Shown here in pieces: positions 7,447 to 15,070 of a stretch of 16,898 nucleotides of DNA. The notes under the pieces are model-generated. The model did no database searches, was not told the origin of the DNA, and was given only the letters and a program-made list of their open reading frames with translations. The position numbers were made by a program, and so were the translations under genes. Each line of letters opens with the position of its first letter. The stretch's first letter is position 1. Source of the stretch: Bdellovibrionales bacterium (GTDB lineage Bacteria > Bdellovibrionota > UBA1018); contig JAGWZD010000014.1 in assembly GCA_018968995.1 (NCBI GenBank), positions 1-16,898 of the forward strand. The letters are read 5' to 3'.

Positions 7447-9110
7447 CCTCCCCTCTTCGCATCCTTGCTTTAGGGGGGCTGGGTGAAATTGGGATGAATT
7501 GCATGGTCATGGAAATCGATGACGAGATTATCGTTATCGATTGTGGAATTCTTTTTTCCGACCTGGACCATTTCGGTGTCGAGTTTGTGATTCCCGATTT
7601 TGCTTGGCTTGTTGAGCGTAAGGATAAAGTTCGAGCGATTATCCTCACTCATGGTCACGAGGACCACATCGGAGCGCTTCCTTTTTTGCTCAAATCAGGA
7701 ATTCGGGCACCGTTGTACGCCACTCACTTTACTTCACTGATGATTCGTAAGCGTCTGGATGAGTACGGTCTAATGGACTCAGTAGACATGAATATCATCC
7801 GTGCTCGAGAAAAAGTTGAGCTAGGAAAATTCTCGTTTACCCCAGAGTCTGTAAATCACAGCATCGTAGATGCCGTTGCACTGCTGATCGATACACCACT
7901 TGGGCGCGTGATTCACACCGGCGATTTTAAAATCGATCCGACACCATTTTATGGATCCATGATGGATCTCTCGCGCTTTAAAAAAGCGGGCGAGGAAGGT
8001 GTGCTTCTGCTGCTATCTGACTCCACAAACGTCGAACGCTGCGAACACTCCATGAGTGAGAGCCGAATTTACGAGCGGTTCGAGGCTCTGTTTGCTGCTG
8101 CTGAGGGTCTTACCGTTGTGGCCATGTTTGCCTCGAATGTCGCTCGTATGGGTCAGATCTTAGAGATTGCCTCAAAGCTTGGTAAGAAAGTGATTCTAAG
8201 CGGTCGAAGCATGGAAGCCAATTCGCGACTCGCCGTTGAGGCCGGGTACCTGAAAGAGTATCAGTCTGTTCTGATTAGCTTGGACGACCTACATCTTCGC
8301 GACCGAAAAGATGTCATCGTCATTTCCAGTGGCTCTCAAGCCGAACAGGGCGCAGCACTACTTCGTATGGCCCAGGGCGAGCACAAACAGATTCAATTAG
8401 GAAAAGGCGATCTGGTTTTAATGAGCTCCCGTTACATTCCTGGGAACGAGAAGGCGATTGGTCGGATGATCAATCAGCTCTTTAAGCAAGGAGCGGAAGT
8501 TCTTTATGAGGCTGTGCACGATATTCACGCCTCGGGGCATGCGACTAAGCCCGAACTCAAACAAATGATCGAGGCAGTCAACCCGAGGTATTTTGTTCCT
8601 ATTCATGGAGAGTATCGACACCTGGTTCATCATGCTCGCTTGGCCGGAGAATGTGGCCTGGCGGAAGATCGGCGAGTGGTGGCAGTCAATGGCGACATTT
8701 TAGAAATCACTCCAGACTCAATTCGAGTGGCTGAAAAAATCGAAGAGCCCCGCGTTTTGGTGGAAGGCCGAGAAGGAAACGATGTCTCCAAGCTGGTTCT
8801 TAAAGATCGGCGGCAACTAGGAGAGAAGGGCGTTGTTTTCTCATTGCTGGTAAGGAACCGAGATAGCCGAAGAATTATTGCGGGCCCAGACATTATCGCC
8901 CGTGGCCTTGCTAGCGAGCAGGTGGAGTCTTGGCTTTTGGAAGAAGCCAAAAATCGAGTTCGTCATTTGGTTCAAGAACATGAACTTCAGATGGCCACGA
9001 CCGGCGTCGAGCCTGATCTTCAAGAAAACATTCGCATTGAGCTTCGAAGGTTCTTCCTTGCAAATCTGGGCAAAAAGCCCACCGTCATGCCCATTATTTT
9101 GGATCTGTAA
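7443..9110 (+). CDS. rnj: Ribonuclease J
   Basis: A metallo-beta-lactamase/beta-CASP ribonuclease of 555 residues, matching RNase J1/J2 in length. The family can act as both a 5'-3' exonuclease and an endonuclease in mRNA turnover and rRNA maturation. Visible motifs: GGLGEIGMN at the start (11-19), the zinc site THGHEDHIGA (69-78; H70, H72, D74, H75), HTGDFKID, LLLSDSTN, the beta-CASP Ser/Gly block ISSGSQAEQGA, DIHASGHA and PIHGEYRHL. The start codon lies inside the end of udk (ATGA). The last 17 bases overlap the 3' end of the convergent phosphatase gene. RNase J outside Firmicutes and Actinobacteria is known in several proteobacterial and archaeal groups. Confidence 0.96.
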   Translation: MTSPLRILALGGLGEIGMNCMVMEIDDEIIVIDCGILFSDLDHFGVEFVIPDFAWLVERKDKVRAIILTHGHEDHIGALPFLLKSGIRAPLYATHFTSLMIRKRLDEYGLMDSVDMNIIRAREKVELGKFSFTPESVNHSIVDAVALLIDTPLGRVIHTGDFKIDPTPFYGSMMDLSRFKKAGEEGVLLLLSDSTNVERCEHSMSESRIYERFEALFAAAEGLTVVAMFASNVARMGQILEIASKLGKKVILSGRSMEANSRLAVEAGYLKEYQSVLISLDDLHLRDRKDVIVISSGSQAEQGAALLRMAQGEHKQIQLGKGDLVLMSSRYIPGNEKAIGRMINQLFKQGAEVLYEAVHDIHASGHATKPELKQMIEAVNPRYFVPIHGEYRHLVHHARLAGECGLAEDRRVVAVNGDILEITPDSIRVAEKIEEPRVLVEGREGNDVSKLVLKDRRQLGEKGVVFSLLVRNRDSRRIIAGPDIIARGLASEQVESWLLEEAKNRVRHLVQEHELQMATTGVEPDLQENIRIELRRFFLANLGKKPTVMPIILDL

Positions 9111-10734
9111 GAATCTCGCTGAGCACTCTACCTTCAGACATGGCTGGACGTGTAATGCCTAGCAAGAAAGATAAGGTTGGAGCGATGTCGATGACTTCTG
9201 CTCTTTCGGAGTAAACACCGGGCTTAATCCGTTTTCCCATGAGGATGATGGGAACCGTGCGGTCGTAGGCGTAACCCGTTTGGTGGCTTACAGTGGATCC
9301 AGCGGTCTGAAAGTGGGGCTTAGGAATGAGAACCACGTCACCACTTCTTCCGGGCATGTATCCTTTAAGGGTCTGTCGCTCAAAGAGTACCGGAGGCAAT
9401 TGTCTCAGTCGGTATTCCGTCTTTGTAAAACCCGTAAGGATGCCGTGAATTCCGAGGAGCTCTTTTTTTAGAGCTGTTTCAACAGCAGCTGGGTCTAGTT
9501 TTTTTTCTGCTAAAACTTCTGGGTCCAGGAAGAAGTTAAAGTCAGCCGCAAAAGCAACGTAGGGTTTTCCAGATGCGGGCTTTCCGAAAACTGTATTGAG
9601 TCGATCGTTTCCCTGCTTGACTGCAAGCTGTTGATCAATGTTGCCAGCGGGGATTTTTTGAGTCTTTAGCCACTCCGGATCGTAGGGGCCTCCATGGTCG
9701 GCGGTAAGCGCAAGGAGCACGTCATCCAGGCTTCCCAATTCCTTTTTTAGAAACTGAAGGAAACCCGAGAGCTGTTTGTCTTCTGCGATCGTCATTTCTT
9801 CCATTTCACGCGCATTTGCGCCATGAGCATGAGCCAAATAATCGTGAGATGAGAAACTCATCGCTAGAAGATCTGGAGACTGACCGCGACCAAGCTTGAG
9901 TTGAGTGACGGCAGCCTTCGCTGCGTTAAGAACAATGTCTACTCCCATGGGATAAGCAAAAGACTCATAAGAGCCGTATTCGGTGGAAATTTTTAGGCCA
10001 CTTGTTTTTGAGGAAGAGAGCCCGGTTCCAGGCCCGCTCACATTCCATTCGTATTTTTGTCCCTTCTTTGATTTTTCCGACTGAGAGAGGGCTTCCACCC
10101 AGGAGGGCATTCCGCCTTCAGGAATGTAGTGTCGGCTGGTGGTCCATTGCATATTCTTCGGGTCAAACCAAAGAGCAAGGTCGGCTCGGTGACCCCCTAG
10201 AAGAATCGCAGCTCGATCCTTCAAGGCCACAGTAACAACTTTTGAGGAATATCCCGCATTCTTGAGTTCGTCTCCGACTGTCGTGCCAAGAAAGTTTTTG
10301 GGTGAAAGTCCGCGCCAAGAAGATTGGCCGACAACCAGAGGGCTTGAATCATCTCGAACGCAATACACTTGTCCTTTGTCGGATTCGTACCAGTCATTCA
10401 AGGCAATGCCCATTTGGTAGGGATAGGATCCGCTTAAAATCATGGCATGACCGGGGCCTGTCATGTTGTGGAGGACATCGTATTCACCAAATGGAAAGTA
10501 CGCACCTCGAGACATTAAAAATCGAAACCCTCCTGGCTTACCCTCACCGAGTTCAGGCGCTAGAAAGCGAGATCGAAATCGGGTGAGGTAATCGGCTCTC
10601 ATTTGATCGATCGCGATCACCACAACGAGCTTGGGTCGAATGCTGAAAGTTTTTTCTGAGATTGGGGCAGCTAAGGCGGGCAGTGTAATGGCGAGATAAG
10701 CCACTAAAGCTGTAAGCGCAGTGAATTTTTTCAT
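9094..10734 (-). CDS. PafA-type alkaline phosphatase, exported
   Basis: A 546-residue member of the alkaline phosphatase superfamily, closest in layout to PafA. The signal peptide is residues 1-23 (MKKFTALTALVAYL...PALAA). Using the ATG at 10734, likely metal and catalytic residues are D43 (VIAIDQMRADY), nucleophile T92 (HNMTGPGHA), D298/H302 (SHDYLAHAHG), D346/H347 (LTADHGGP) and the late SHQTGYAYD histidine. VALKDRAAIL carries the Lys-x-Arg pair that binds phosphate in PafA and favours monoesterase over diesterase activity. An ATG at 10755 would add seven residues; neither start has a good Shine-Dalgarno. Its role is probably periplasmic phosphate scavenging from organic phosphates. It converges on and overlaps the RNase J gene by 17 nt. 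Confidence 0.9.
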   Translation of the reverse strand: MKKFTALTALVAYLAITLPALAAPISEKTFSIRPKLVVVIAIDQMRADYLTRFRSRFLAPELGEGKPGGFRFLMSRGAYFPFGEYDVLHNMTGPGHAMILSGSYPYQMGIALNDWYESDKGQVYCVRDDSSPLVVGQSSWRGLSPKNFLGTTVGDELKNAGYSSKVVTVALKDRAAILLGGHRADLALWFDPKNMQWTTSRHYIPEGGMPSWVEALSQSEKSKKGQKYEWNVSGPGTGLSSSKTSGLKISTEYGSYESFAYPMGVDIVLNAAKAAVTQLKLGRGQSPDLLAMSFSSHDYLAHAHGANAREMEEMTIAEDKQLSGFLQFLKKELGSLDDVLLALTADHGGPYDPEWLKTQKIPAGNIDQQLAVKQGNDRLNTVFGKPASGKPYVAFAADFNFFLDPEVLAEKKLDPAAVETALKKELLGIHGILTGFTKTEYRLRQLPPVLFERQTLKGYMPGRSGDVVLIPKPHFQTAGSTVSHQTGYAYDRTVPIILMGKRIKPGVYSERAEVIDIAPTLSFLLGITRPAMSEGRVLSEILTDPK

Positions 10735-10772
10735 TTTGCCATGGTGGAGCAGCATCTGGGCTTTTCAAAGTT

Positions 10773-10809
10773 AAAAAGCCCGCCGAACCTTTCGGTTTGC
10801 GGGCTTTTT
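10773..10809 (-). terminator. Intrinsic terminator of the carboxypeptidase gene
   Basis: AAAAAGCCCGCCGAACC (10773-10789) pairs with the segment at 10794-10809 across a TTTC loop, with one bulged C. This is a GC-rich stem flanked by A and T runs, so it ends in U-tracts on both strands. On the minus strand it lies about 20 nt past the carboxypeptidase stop, so it probably ends that transcript and insulates the phosphatase gene. Confidence 0.85.
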
Positions 10810-10828
10810 TTGGAAAGCTTTCGCTTTT

Positions 10829-12136
10829 TTAATTCCAGAAATGCTCGGGTTCGAGCCTTGGAGCGATGTAGTTTTTCAGGAATCCGAAGCTTGAGCCCGA
10901 TACCGCACGGTGCGGATCGTCGGTCAGGTCCAAGAGGTAGAGACAGGGCTTTAGGTTGTCTTGGAAGGCCTTATCAATCATTCCAGCTCCTGGATAAAAC
11001 CCGCCCGGTCCACCTTGATTTGCTGGCGAGAGCTCGAAGGTAAATGCAAAGATGCCGCGTTCTCCATAGGCCCAGTCGGTGGTGTCACCGCTGGCGATGT
11101 AAAGATCGCTAGCTTGTTGGGGCTTGTACTTGTTCCAGCCCGCCATGGTTTTTGCCATCTTTTCATAGACCATGAGGTCTTGCTTGTTGGAGATGGGGTC
11201 GTACTTGCCCCCCCAGGGGTATAGGATCAGCTCGCTGAAAGTGTGGAACGAGAGCAAGATCTTGATGTTGGGCTGAGACTCAATAAAGCTTTTGATAGCA
11301 ATCGTCTCAGGTTCCGAAAATGGAGTGGGGCCCATGTAAACGTCGCTGGAAGTGTCTTTCGATGATCCTCCGGTGCCCCAGCCGTAGCCGTAATTTCGGT
11401 TGAGATCGACCCCGAAGGTGCCATCGCCATTATCGCGGCGATTTTTGCGCCAGTACTTATAGCTCCCCGTAGAGACATCAAACTCAGCGCCGTCTGGATT
11501 GAGCATAGGAACAATCCAGATGTCGCGCGTATTGAGTAGCTGCGATATCGCAGGATCGTCGCGATTTTTCAGTAGGTGCTGCGCAAACATGAGAGGAACT
11601 TCGACGCTAAGATGTTCGCGTGCGTGGTGGTTGCCCACATAGAAGATTCCTGGCTTAGAACTCGAGTTATTAGCCAGTGCCTCTGGTGACGTATTGATGT
11701 GAATGGCCCAAATATCGCGGCCTTCGATCGTCTTTCCAATGGAGGTAAGCTTAACGATATCAGCATGGCTAGAGGCCAGCATTTTTAGGGCGCTAACCGT
11801 CTCAGAGTAATTGTGGTACTTGGCATCCTTTGCGGGGAAATCAAATCCGCCCTGATGGCCTCCGCGGCCGAGGTTGAAATCGAAGTTTCCAAGAACCCGG
11901 AATCCTTTTTTCCTGAGTTGCGCGAGCTGTGTCTCTGTCGCAAATCCCCAGACGCTGTCGGTGCGAATGGCTTCGATGCTCACGCCTTCGTTTGCGATGG
12001 CAGAGCGCTCGTGCTTATCGCGAGCTCCAATCTGCACCCAGCGCGATGCACGCATCTCCATGGGATCAGCCAGCGCCGATACTGTCAGGGATAAGGCTGA
12101 AAGGATTGCTAGGGTCCATCTTGGAAATAAGGTCAT
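10829..12136 (-). CDS. Exported zinc carboxypeptidase (peptidase family M14)
   Basis: A 435-residue metallocarboxypeptidase predicted to remove C-terminal residues from peptides outside the cytoplasm. The signal peptide is residues 1-23 or so (MTLFPRWTLAIL...VSALA). About 24-105 looks like a propeptide region. In the catalytic domain, zinc ligands are H171 and E174 in NHHARE, and H298 in SFHTFSELILYPWG. Substrate-binding R247 lies in DLNRNYGYGWG, and the catalytic glutamate is E368 in FTFELSP. The ATG at 12136 is preferred because GGAGG lies five bases upstream; ATGs at 12139 and 12148 are too close to or upstream of it. A strong terminator follows. Secreted M14 peptidases are common in predatory and proteolytic bacteria, but the target here is unknown. 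Confidence 0.93.
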   Translation of the reverse strand: MTLFPRWTLAILSALSLTVSALADPMEMRASRWVQIGARDKHERSAIANEGVSIEAIRTDSVWGFATETQLAQLRKKGFRVLGNFDFNLGRGGHQGGFDFPAKDAKYHNYSETVSALKMLASSHADIVKLTSIGKTIEGRDIWAIHINTSPEALANNSSSKPGIFYVGNHHAREHLSVEVPLMFAQHLLKNRDDPAISQLLNTRDIWIVPMLNPDGAEFDVSTGSYKYWRKNRRDNGDGTFGVDLNRNYGYGWGTGGSSKDTSSDVYMGPTPFSEPETIAIKSFIESQPNIKILLSFHTFSELILYPWGGKYDPISNKQDLMVYEKMAKTMAGWNKYKPQQASDLYIASGDTTDWAYGERGIFAFTFELSPANQGGPGGFYPGAGMIDKAFQDNLKPCLYLLDLTDDPHRAVSGSSFGFLKNYIAPRLEPEHFWN

Positions 12137-12280
12137 CATGTCCTCCATCCCAGTCGTGGGATGTTTGAATTGTTAAGAAAGCGAATTTCCCGGCCAGCTT
12201 AGGGGTGAACCGCTAAGAGTGCAAGACGACGGGCGAAAATCCACTGACGCTTCCGTCAAAAAAATGCCTGAGCAAAGCGC

Positions 12281-12307
12281 TAAAGTTTAGGGGTACCGCT
12301 CCGATAG
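12281..12307 (+). promoter_or_regulatory. FliA (sigma-28) type promoter
   Basis: TAAAGTTT (12281-12288) matches the FliA -35 consensus exactly. After an 11-base spacer comes TCCGATAG (12300-12307), which matches the -10 consensus GCCGATAA at six of eight positions. Transcription would begin near 12314, giving a leader of about 20 nt that ends in AGAGAGGA, the ribosome-binding site of the small Cys/His gene. No other site this good was seen on either strand of the window. The match is seen directly; FliA control is inferred. Confidence 0.75.
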
Positions 12308-12334
12308 GAAGGTTGTAGAGAGAGAGGACATTTC

Positions 12335-12592
12335 ATGGGTAAATCGGGCGAAGGGCATTCAGGACATCAAGAAATTCACGCACCTAAGAAGGCAGCGTCA
12401 TCTTCCACGGGAGGATGCATTGCGAAAGGCTGCCGCCATCATGAGGCTCGTTTTGGCTTCTGCGAAGAGCATTATGAGCACTTTAAGTTCGGTTTGATCA
12501 AAAGAACCGGTGAACACGTTCCAGATTACGAGAAAAAGTTTGAGCACTGGCAGGCCTTTGTGGCCCGCAAGCACGCTCACAAAGTTGCCTGA
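12335..12592 (+). CDS. Small putative zinc-binding protein
   Basis: An 85-residue basic, His-rich protein I cannot assign to a named family. Residues 28-46 contain C28-x4-C33-x9-C43-x2-H46 (GCIAKGCR ... GFCEEHYEHFKFG). This arrangement resembles the small CCCH-type zinc knuckles found in various phage and bacterial proteins. The first 26 residues are polar, with several His, Ser and Gly, and probably disordered. The C-terminal 40 are charged and helical (EKKFEHWQAFVARKH). There is no signal peptide or membrane segment, so it should be cytoplasmic. AGAGAGGA about seven bases upstream gives a good start. It is a one-gene unit with a FliA-type promoter in front and a strong terminator behind. 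It could bind nucleic acid, but this is not shown. Confidence 0.82.
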   Translation: MGKSGEGHSGHQEIHAPKKAASSSTGGCIAKGCRHHEARFGFCEEHYEHFKFGLIKRTGEHVPDYEKKFEHWQAFVARKHAHKVA

Positions 12593-12631
12593 GTTGAGCT
12601 CAGGCTAAAGCGCTGTACCCACCCCTCCTCG

Positions 12632-12672
12632 GGCCCTGGGGATCCGTTCAGGATCTCTGGGGCCTTTTATTT
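12632..12672 (+). terminator. Strong intrinsic terminator after the small Cys/His gene
   Basis: The segment at 12632-12645 pairs along 14 positions (three G-U) with 12651-12664 around the loop GTTCA, followed by TTTTATTT. It ends the plus-strand transcript about 40 nt after the small gene. Its T-tract overlaps the stop codon of the convergent rph gene at 12667-12669, so this pair has a terminator on the plus side only. Confidence 0.85.
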
Positions 12673-13416
12673 GGAGTTCGGAACGGTACTGACGCCGACT
12701 CTGCGGAAGGTCTCGAGTTGAATCTGCCGAAGGGTCTCGGCAGCGCGAAGTGCCCCTTGAGTGAGTTCTAAAAGTTTTTCAGGCGAAAAAGGCGCATGTT
12801 CTGCAGTTCCCTGCACTTCCACTAGCTTTCCAGAACCGGTGATCACAAAGTTCGTATCTGCATCACAGCCCGAGTCTTCATTGTAATCGATATCCGTAAG
12901 GACTTCGCCTTTCACAATCCCTAGGCTGATGGCCGAAACAGTATCAATCCACGCAGAAGCTGGAATTTTTCCGTCCGTAATCAGCTTGTTGAGAGCAATG
13001 CCCAAGGCAACGCATGAGCCTGTAATGGAGGCCGTTCGGGTGCCGCCGTCGGCCTGAAGTACATCGCAATCGATTAAAATCGAGCGCTCGCCCAGTTGGG
13101 CGAGGTCCACGGTCACCCGAAGGGCCCGTCCGATCAGGCGCTGAATTTCATGAGTTCTTCCCGAGATTTTTTCACGATCTCGCTTGGTTCTTGTGTGGGT
13201 AGATCGGGGCAGCATCGAGTACTCCCCAGTGACCCAGCCTTGACCCTTGCCTTTGAGCCATCCCGGGACGGACTCCTCGACTGACGCTGTGCAAAGGACA
13301 TGGGTGTTTCCTGCTTTTATGAGTACCGAACCCTCCGCGTACCGGTTCACGTGGGTCTCAATCGTGAGAGGGCGTATCTGGTCAGGTCTGCGGCCGGCGG
13401 GTTCGCGTGGAAACAT
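12667..13416 (-). CDS. rph: Ribonuclease PH
   Basis: A phosphate-dependent 3'-5' exoribonuclease of 249 residues that trims the 3' ends of tRNA precursors and releases nucleoside diphosphates. It usually forms a hexameric ring. Family blocks are clear: [12 protein letters not shown] (9-20), [21 protein letters not shown] near 36-55, [13 protein letters not shown] (64-76), [15 protein letters not shown] (86-100), the phosphate site ADGGTRTAS (122-130), [19 protein letters not shown] (173-191) and [12 protein letters not shown] (200-211). The ATG at 13416 has GGAG eight bases upstream. It is divergent from nadC, with the two start regions only about 35 nt apart, so the promoters must overlap or lie in the neighbouring coding sequence. 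Confidence 0.97.
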   Translation of the reverse strand: MFPREPAGRRPDQIRPLTIETHVNRYAEGSVLIKAGNTHVLCTASVEESVPGWLKGKGQGWVTGEYSMLPRSTHTRTKRDREKISGRTHEIQRLIGRALRVTVDLAQLGERSILIDCDVLQADGGTRTASITGSCVALGIALNKLITDGKIPASAWIDTVSAISLGIVKGEVLTDIDYNEDSGCDADTNFVITGSGKLVEVQGTAEHAPFSPEKLLELTQGALRAAETLRQIQLETFRRVGVSTVPNSK

Positions 13417-13451
13417 GGGATTTTCTCCAGGATTTTGTTAATCAGTGGTGC

Positions 13452-14321
13452 ATGCAGGATTATCACGAGCACTCTGCATTCTGGAAGCACTCCCTCGAAG
13501 AGGGACTAAAAGAAGACGGCTGGCCTTGGGACTGGACCGCGCGCGGAAGTGTGCGCCAAGGGCAAATCAAAGCCCGGGTGGTAGCGAAGTCCTCGGGCAT
13601 TTGGGTGGGACAAGCGCTCGCTTCCGCAGTGACGAAAATCGTAGGTCAGCCACTGATTCGTGAAACTCTCCCAGACGGTTCGCCCGTGAGTGCTGGCTCA
13701 ATTGTGGCGCAGTGGGAAGGACCCGCTCACTGGGTCCTGGCCCTTGAGCGACCCGCTTTGAATCTTGCGGCTTTTGCGAGCGGCATCGCCACCCAAACCT
13801 CACGTCTTGTGGATATCGTGCGCTCGTCGGGAATGAAAAACCCACCTCGAGTGACCTGCACTCGGAAGACGCTTCCTGGATATCGCGATCTTTCGATTGC
13901 AAGCGTGATCGCCGGAGGCGGACACCCTCATCGAGTGAGTCTATCAGGCGGGGTTCTGATTAAGGAAAATCATATTGCCTCCGCAGGTGGAATTATCGCG
14001 GCAGTGCGTGGCGCGCGGGCTGTAGCTCCTCATGGGCTTCGTGTGGAAATTGAAGTAAGAAACCTTGTTGAGCTTTCTCAAGCCCTGGATGCTGGAGTGG
14101 AAGCAGTTCTATTAGATAATTTTACCCCGGCGCTGGTAACTGATGCGATTCGGGCGATTTCTCTTCATCAAAACTCTAAAGTGATTGTTGAGGTTTCCGG
14201 GGGAATCTCTGAGTCCAATATTAAAGCCTACGTTCAAGAAGGGGTTCATGTCATTTCGGTGGGTTCTCTCACCCATAGCGTGAAGCCTCTGGATCTTTCG
14301 CTCTTAGTTCAAGGAGCCTGA
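13452..14321 (+). CDS. nadC: Nicotinate-nucleotide pyrophosphorylase (quinolinate phosphoribosyltransferase)
   Basis: NadC converts quinolinate and PRPP to nicotinate mononucleotide with loss of CO2, in de novo NAD synthesis. Counting from a GTG at 13407 that gives the longest frame, motifs are LKEDGWPWDWTA (34-45), ALERPALNL (112-120), SGIATQT (125-131), TRKTLPGYR (152-160), GGGHPHRVSL (170-179), LIKENH (184-189), LLDN (235-238), VSGGIS (263-268) and SVGSLTHS (284-291). I prefer the ATG at 13452, which leaves 289 residues and an N-terminal arm of usual length; the GTG would overlap the divergent rph start by 10 nt. Neither has a clear Shine-Dalgarno. birA follows after 2 nt. The other NAD-pathway genes (nadA, nadB) are not in the window. 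Confidence 0.93.
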   Translation: MQDYHEHSAFWKHSLEEGLKEDGWPWDWTARGSVRQGQIKARVVAKSSGIWVGQALASAVTKIVGQPLIRETLPDGSPVSAGSIVAQWEGPAHWVLALERPALNLAAFASGIATQTSRLVDIVRSSGMKNPPRVTCTRKTLPGYRDLSIASVIAGGGHPHRVSLSGGVLIKENHIASAGGIIAAVRGARAVAPHGLRVEIEVRNLVELSQALDAGVEAVLLDNFTPALVTDAIRAISLHQNSKVIVEVSGGISESNIKAYVQEGVHVISVGSLTHSVKPLDLSLLVQGA

Positions 14322-14323
14322 AG

Positions 14324-15070
14324 TTGAGTGTTTTGGGAGAGCTTCTCGAAAGCTGTGCCTCCACTAACGAATTAGCGAAAGAAAAGGGATCGCTGGGTCC
14401 TCGTCATACTCCTCATGGTTCTTGGATTTCAGCTCGAGTTCAAAGTGCAGGGCGAGGACGCTTGGGACGCACTTGGAAGTCCACTCGCGGGAATCTCTTT
14501 CTTTCGATCGTTCTCAGGCCCTCGAAGTCGCAGTATTGGACGTGGATTCCACTCTTGGGTGCCGTGGAAGTTTTAGAGCTCCTCAATTCAGGAAAATTTG
14601 GTTTTTGGGATTCTCAAAGATTCTCGATTAAATGGCCCAATGATCTTTGGCTTGATCGAAAAAAACTGGGCGGGATTCTTTGCGAGTCAGTGAATTCCTC
14701 TCAAAGCGGCTCCTTTGTCGTTTTCGGATTAGGACTCAACACGGCGGAAGCCCCAGTAGGGCTTGATCAGCCCACAGCCTCGCTTGAAGACGCCTCTCTG
14801 GCCGATCGAATGCGCCAGCCTCTTGCTGATGCGATCAGTGCCGCTGTGCTGAGGCTGGATCGCGAGGGTCCGGAATTTATTCGTAAGGCCTTTGAACACT
14901 GGACTGCTTTTCCCGCGGGTTCTTTGGTTTCGTGGAAAGCAAATGGCGAAAAGCTCCAAGGGATGGTTCAGGGGCTAGGATCGTCGGGCGAACTAGAGAT
15001 TCTCATTGAGAGCGGGCGAAAAAAGTCGCTCTACGCAGAAGAGATTTCAGAAGTTCGATCGGGATCGTGA
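14324..15070 (+). CDS. birA: Biotin--[acetyl-CoA-carboxylase] ligase
   Basis: A 248-residue biotin protein ligase that makes biotinyl-AMP and attaches biotin to the carboxyl-carrier protein of acetyl-CoA carboxylase. Motifs: STN (13-15), the biotin/AMP loop SAGRGRLGRTW (41-51), GNLFLSIVLRP (56-66), IKWPNDLWLDRKKLGGILCES (102-122) and FGLGLNT (134-140). The C-terminal region at about 198-246 fits the small SH3-like domain. There is no N-terminal helix-turn-helix, so this is a class I ligase that should not act as the biotin-operon repressor. The start is TTG at 14324, decided by AAGGAG (14311-14316) seven bases upstream, inside the end of nadC. The pair is clearly cotranscribed. Its stop abuts the convergent receiver gene. 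Confidence 0.94.
   Translation: MSVLGELLESCASTNELAKEKGSLGPRHTPHGSWISARVQSAGRGRLGRTWKSTRGNLFLSIVLRPSKSQYWTWIPLLGAVEVLELLNSGKFGFWDSQRFSIKWPNDLWLDRKKLGGILCESVNSSQSGSFVVFGLGLNTAEAPVGLDQPTASLEDASLADRMRQPLADAISAAVLRLDREGPEFIRKAFEHWTAFPAGSLVSWKANGEKLQGMVQGLGSSGELEILIESGRKKSLYAEEISEVRSGS

Noticed and set aside
12149..12280. Minus-strand promoter for the carboxypeptidase gene (TTGCAC with TAAGCT at 17 nt)
   Set aside because: The -10 match is too weak to call. A promoter must exist here, but I cannot place it from sequence alone.
13567..13902. Minus-strand frame of 111 codons inside nadC
   Set aside because: It is a shadow of nadC, whose catalytic motifs are clear in the plus frame.
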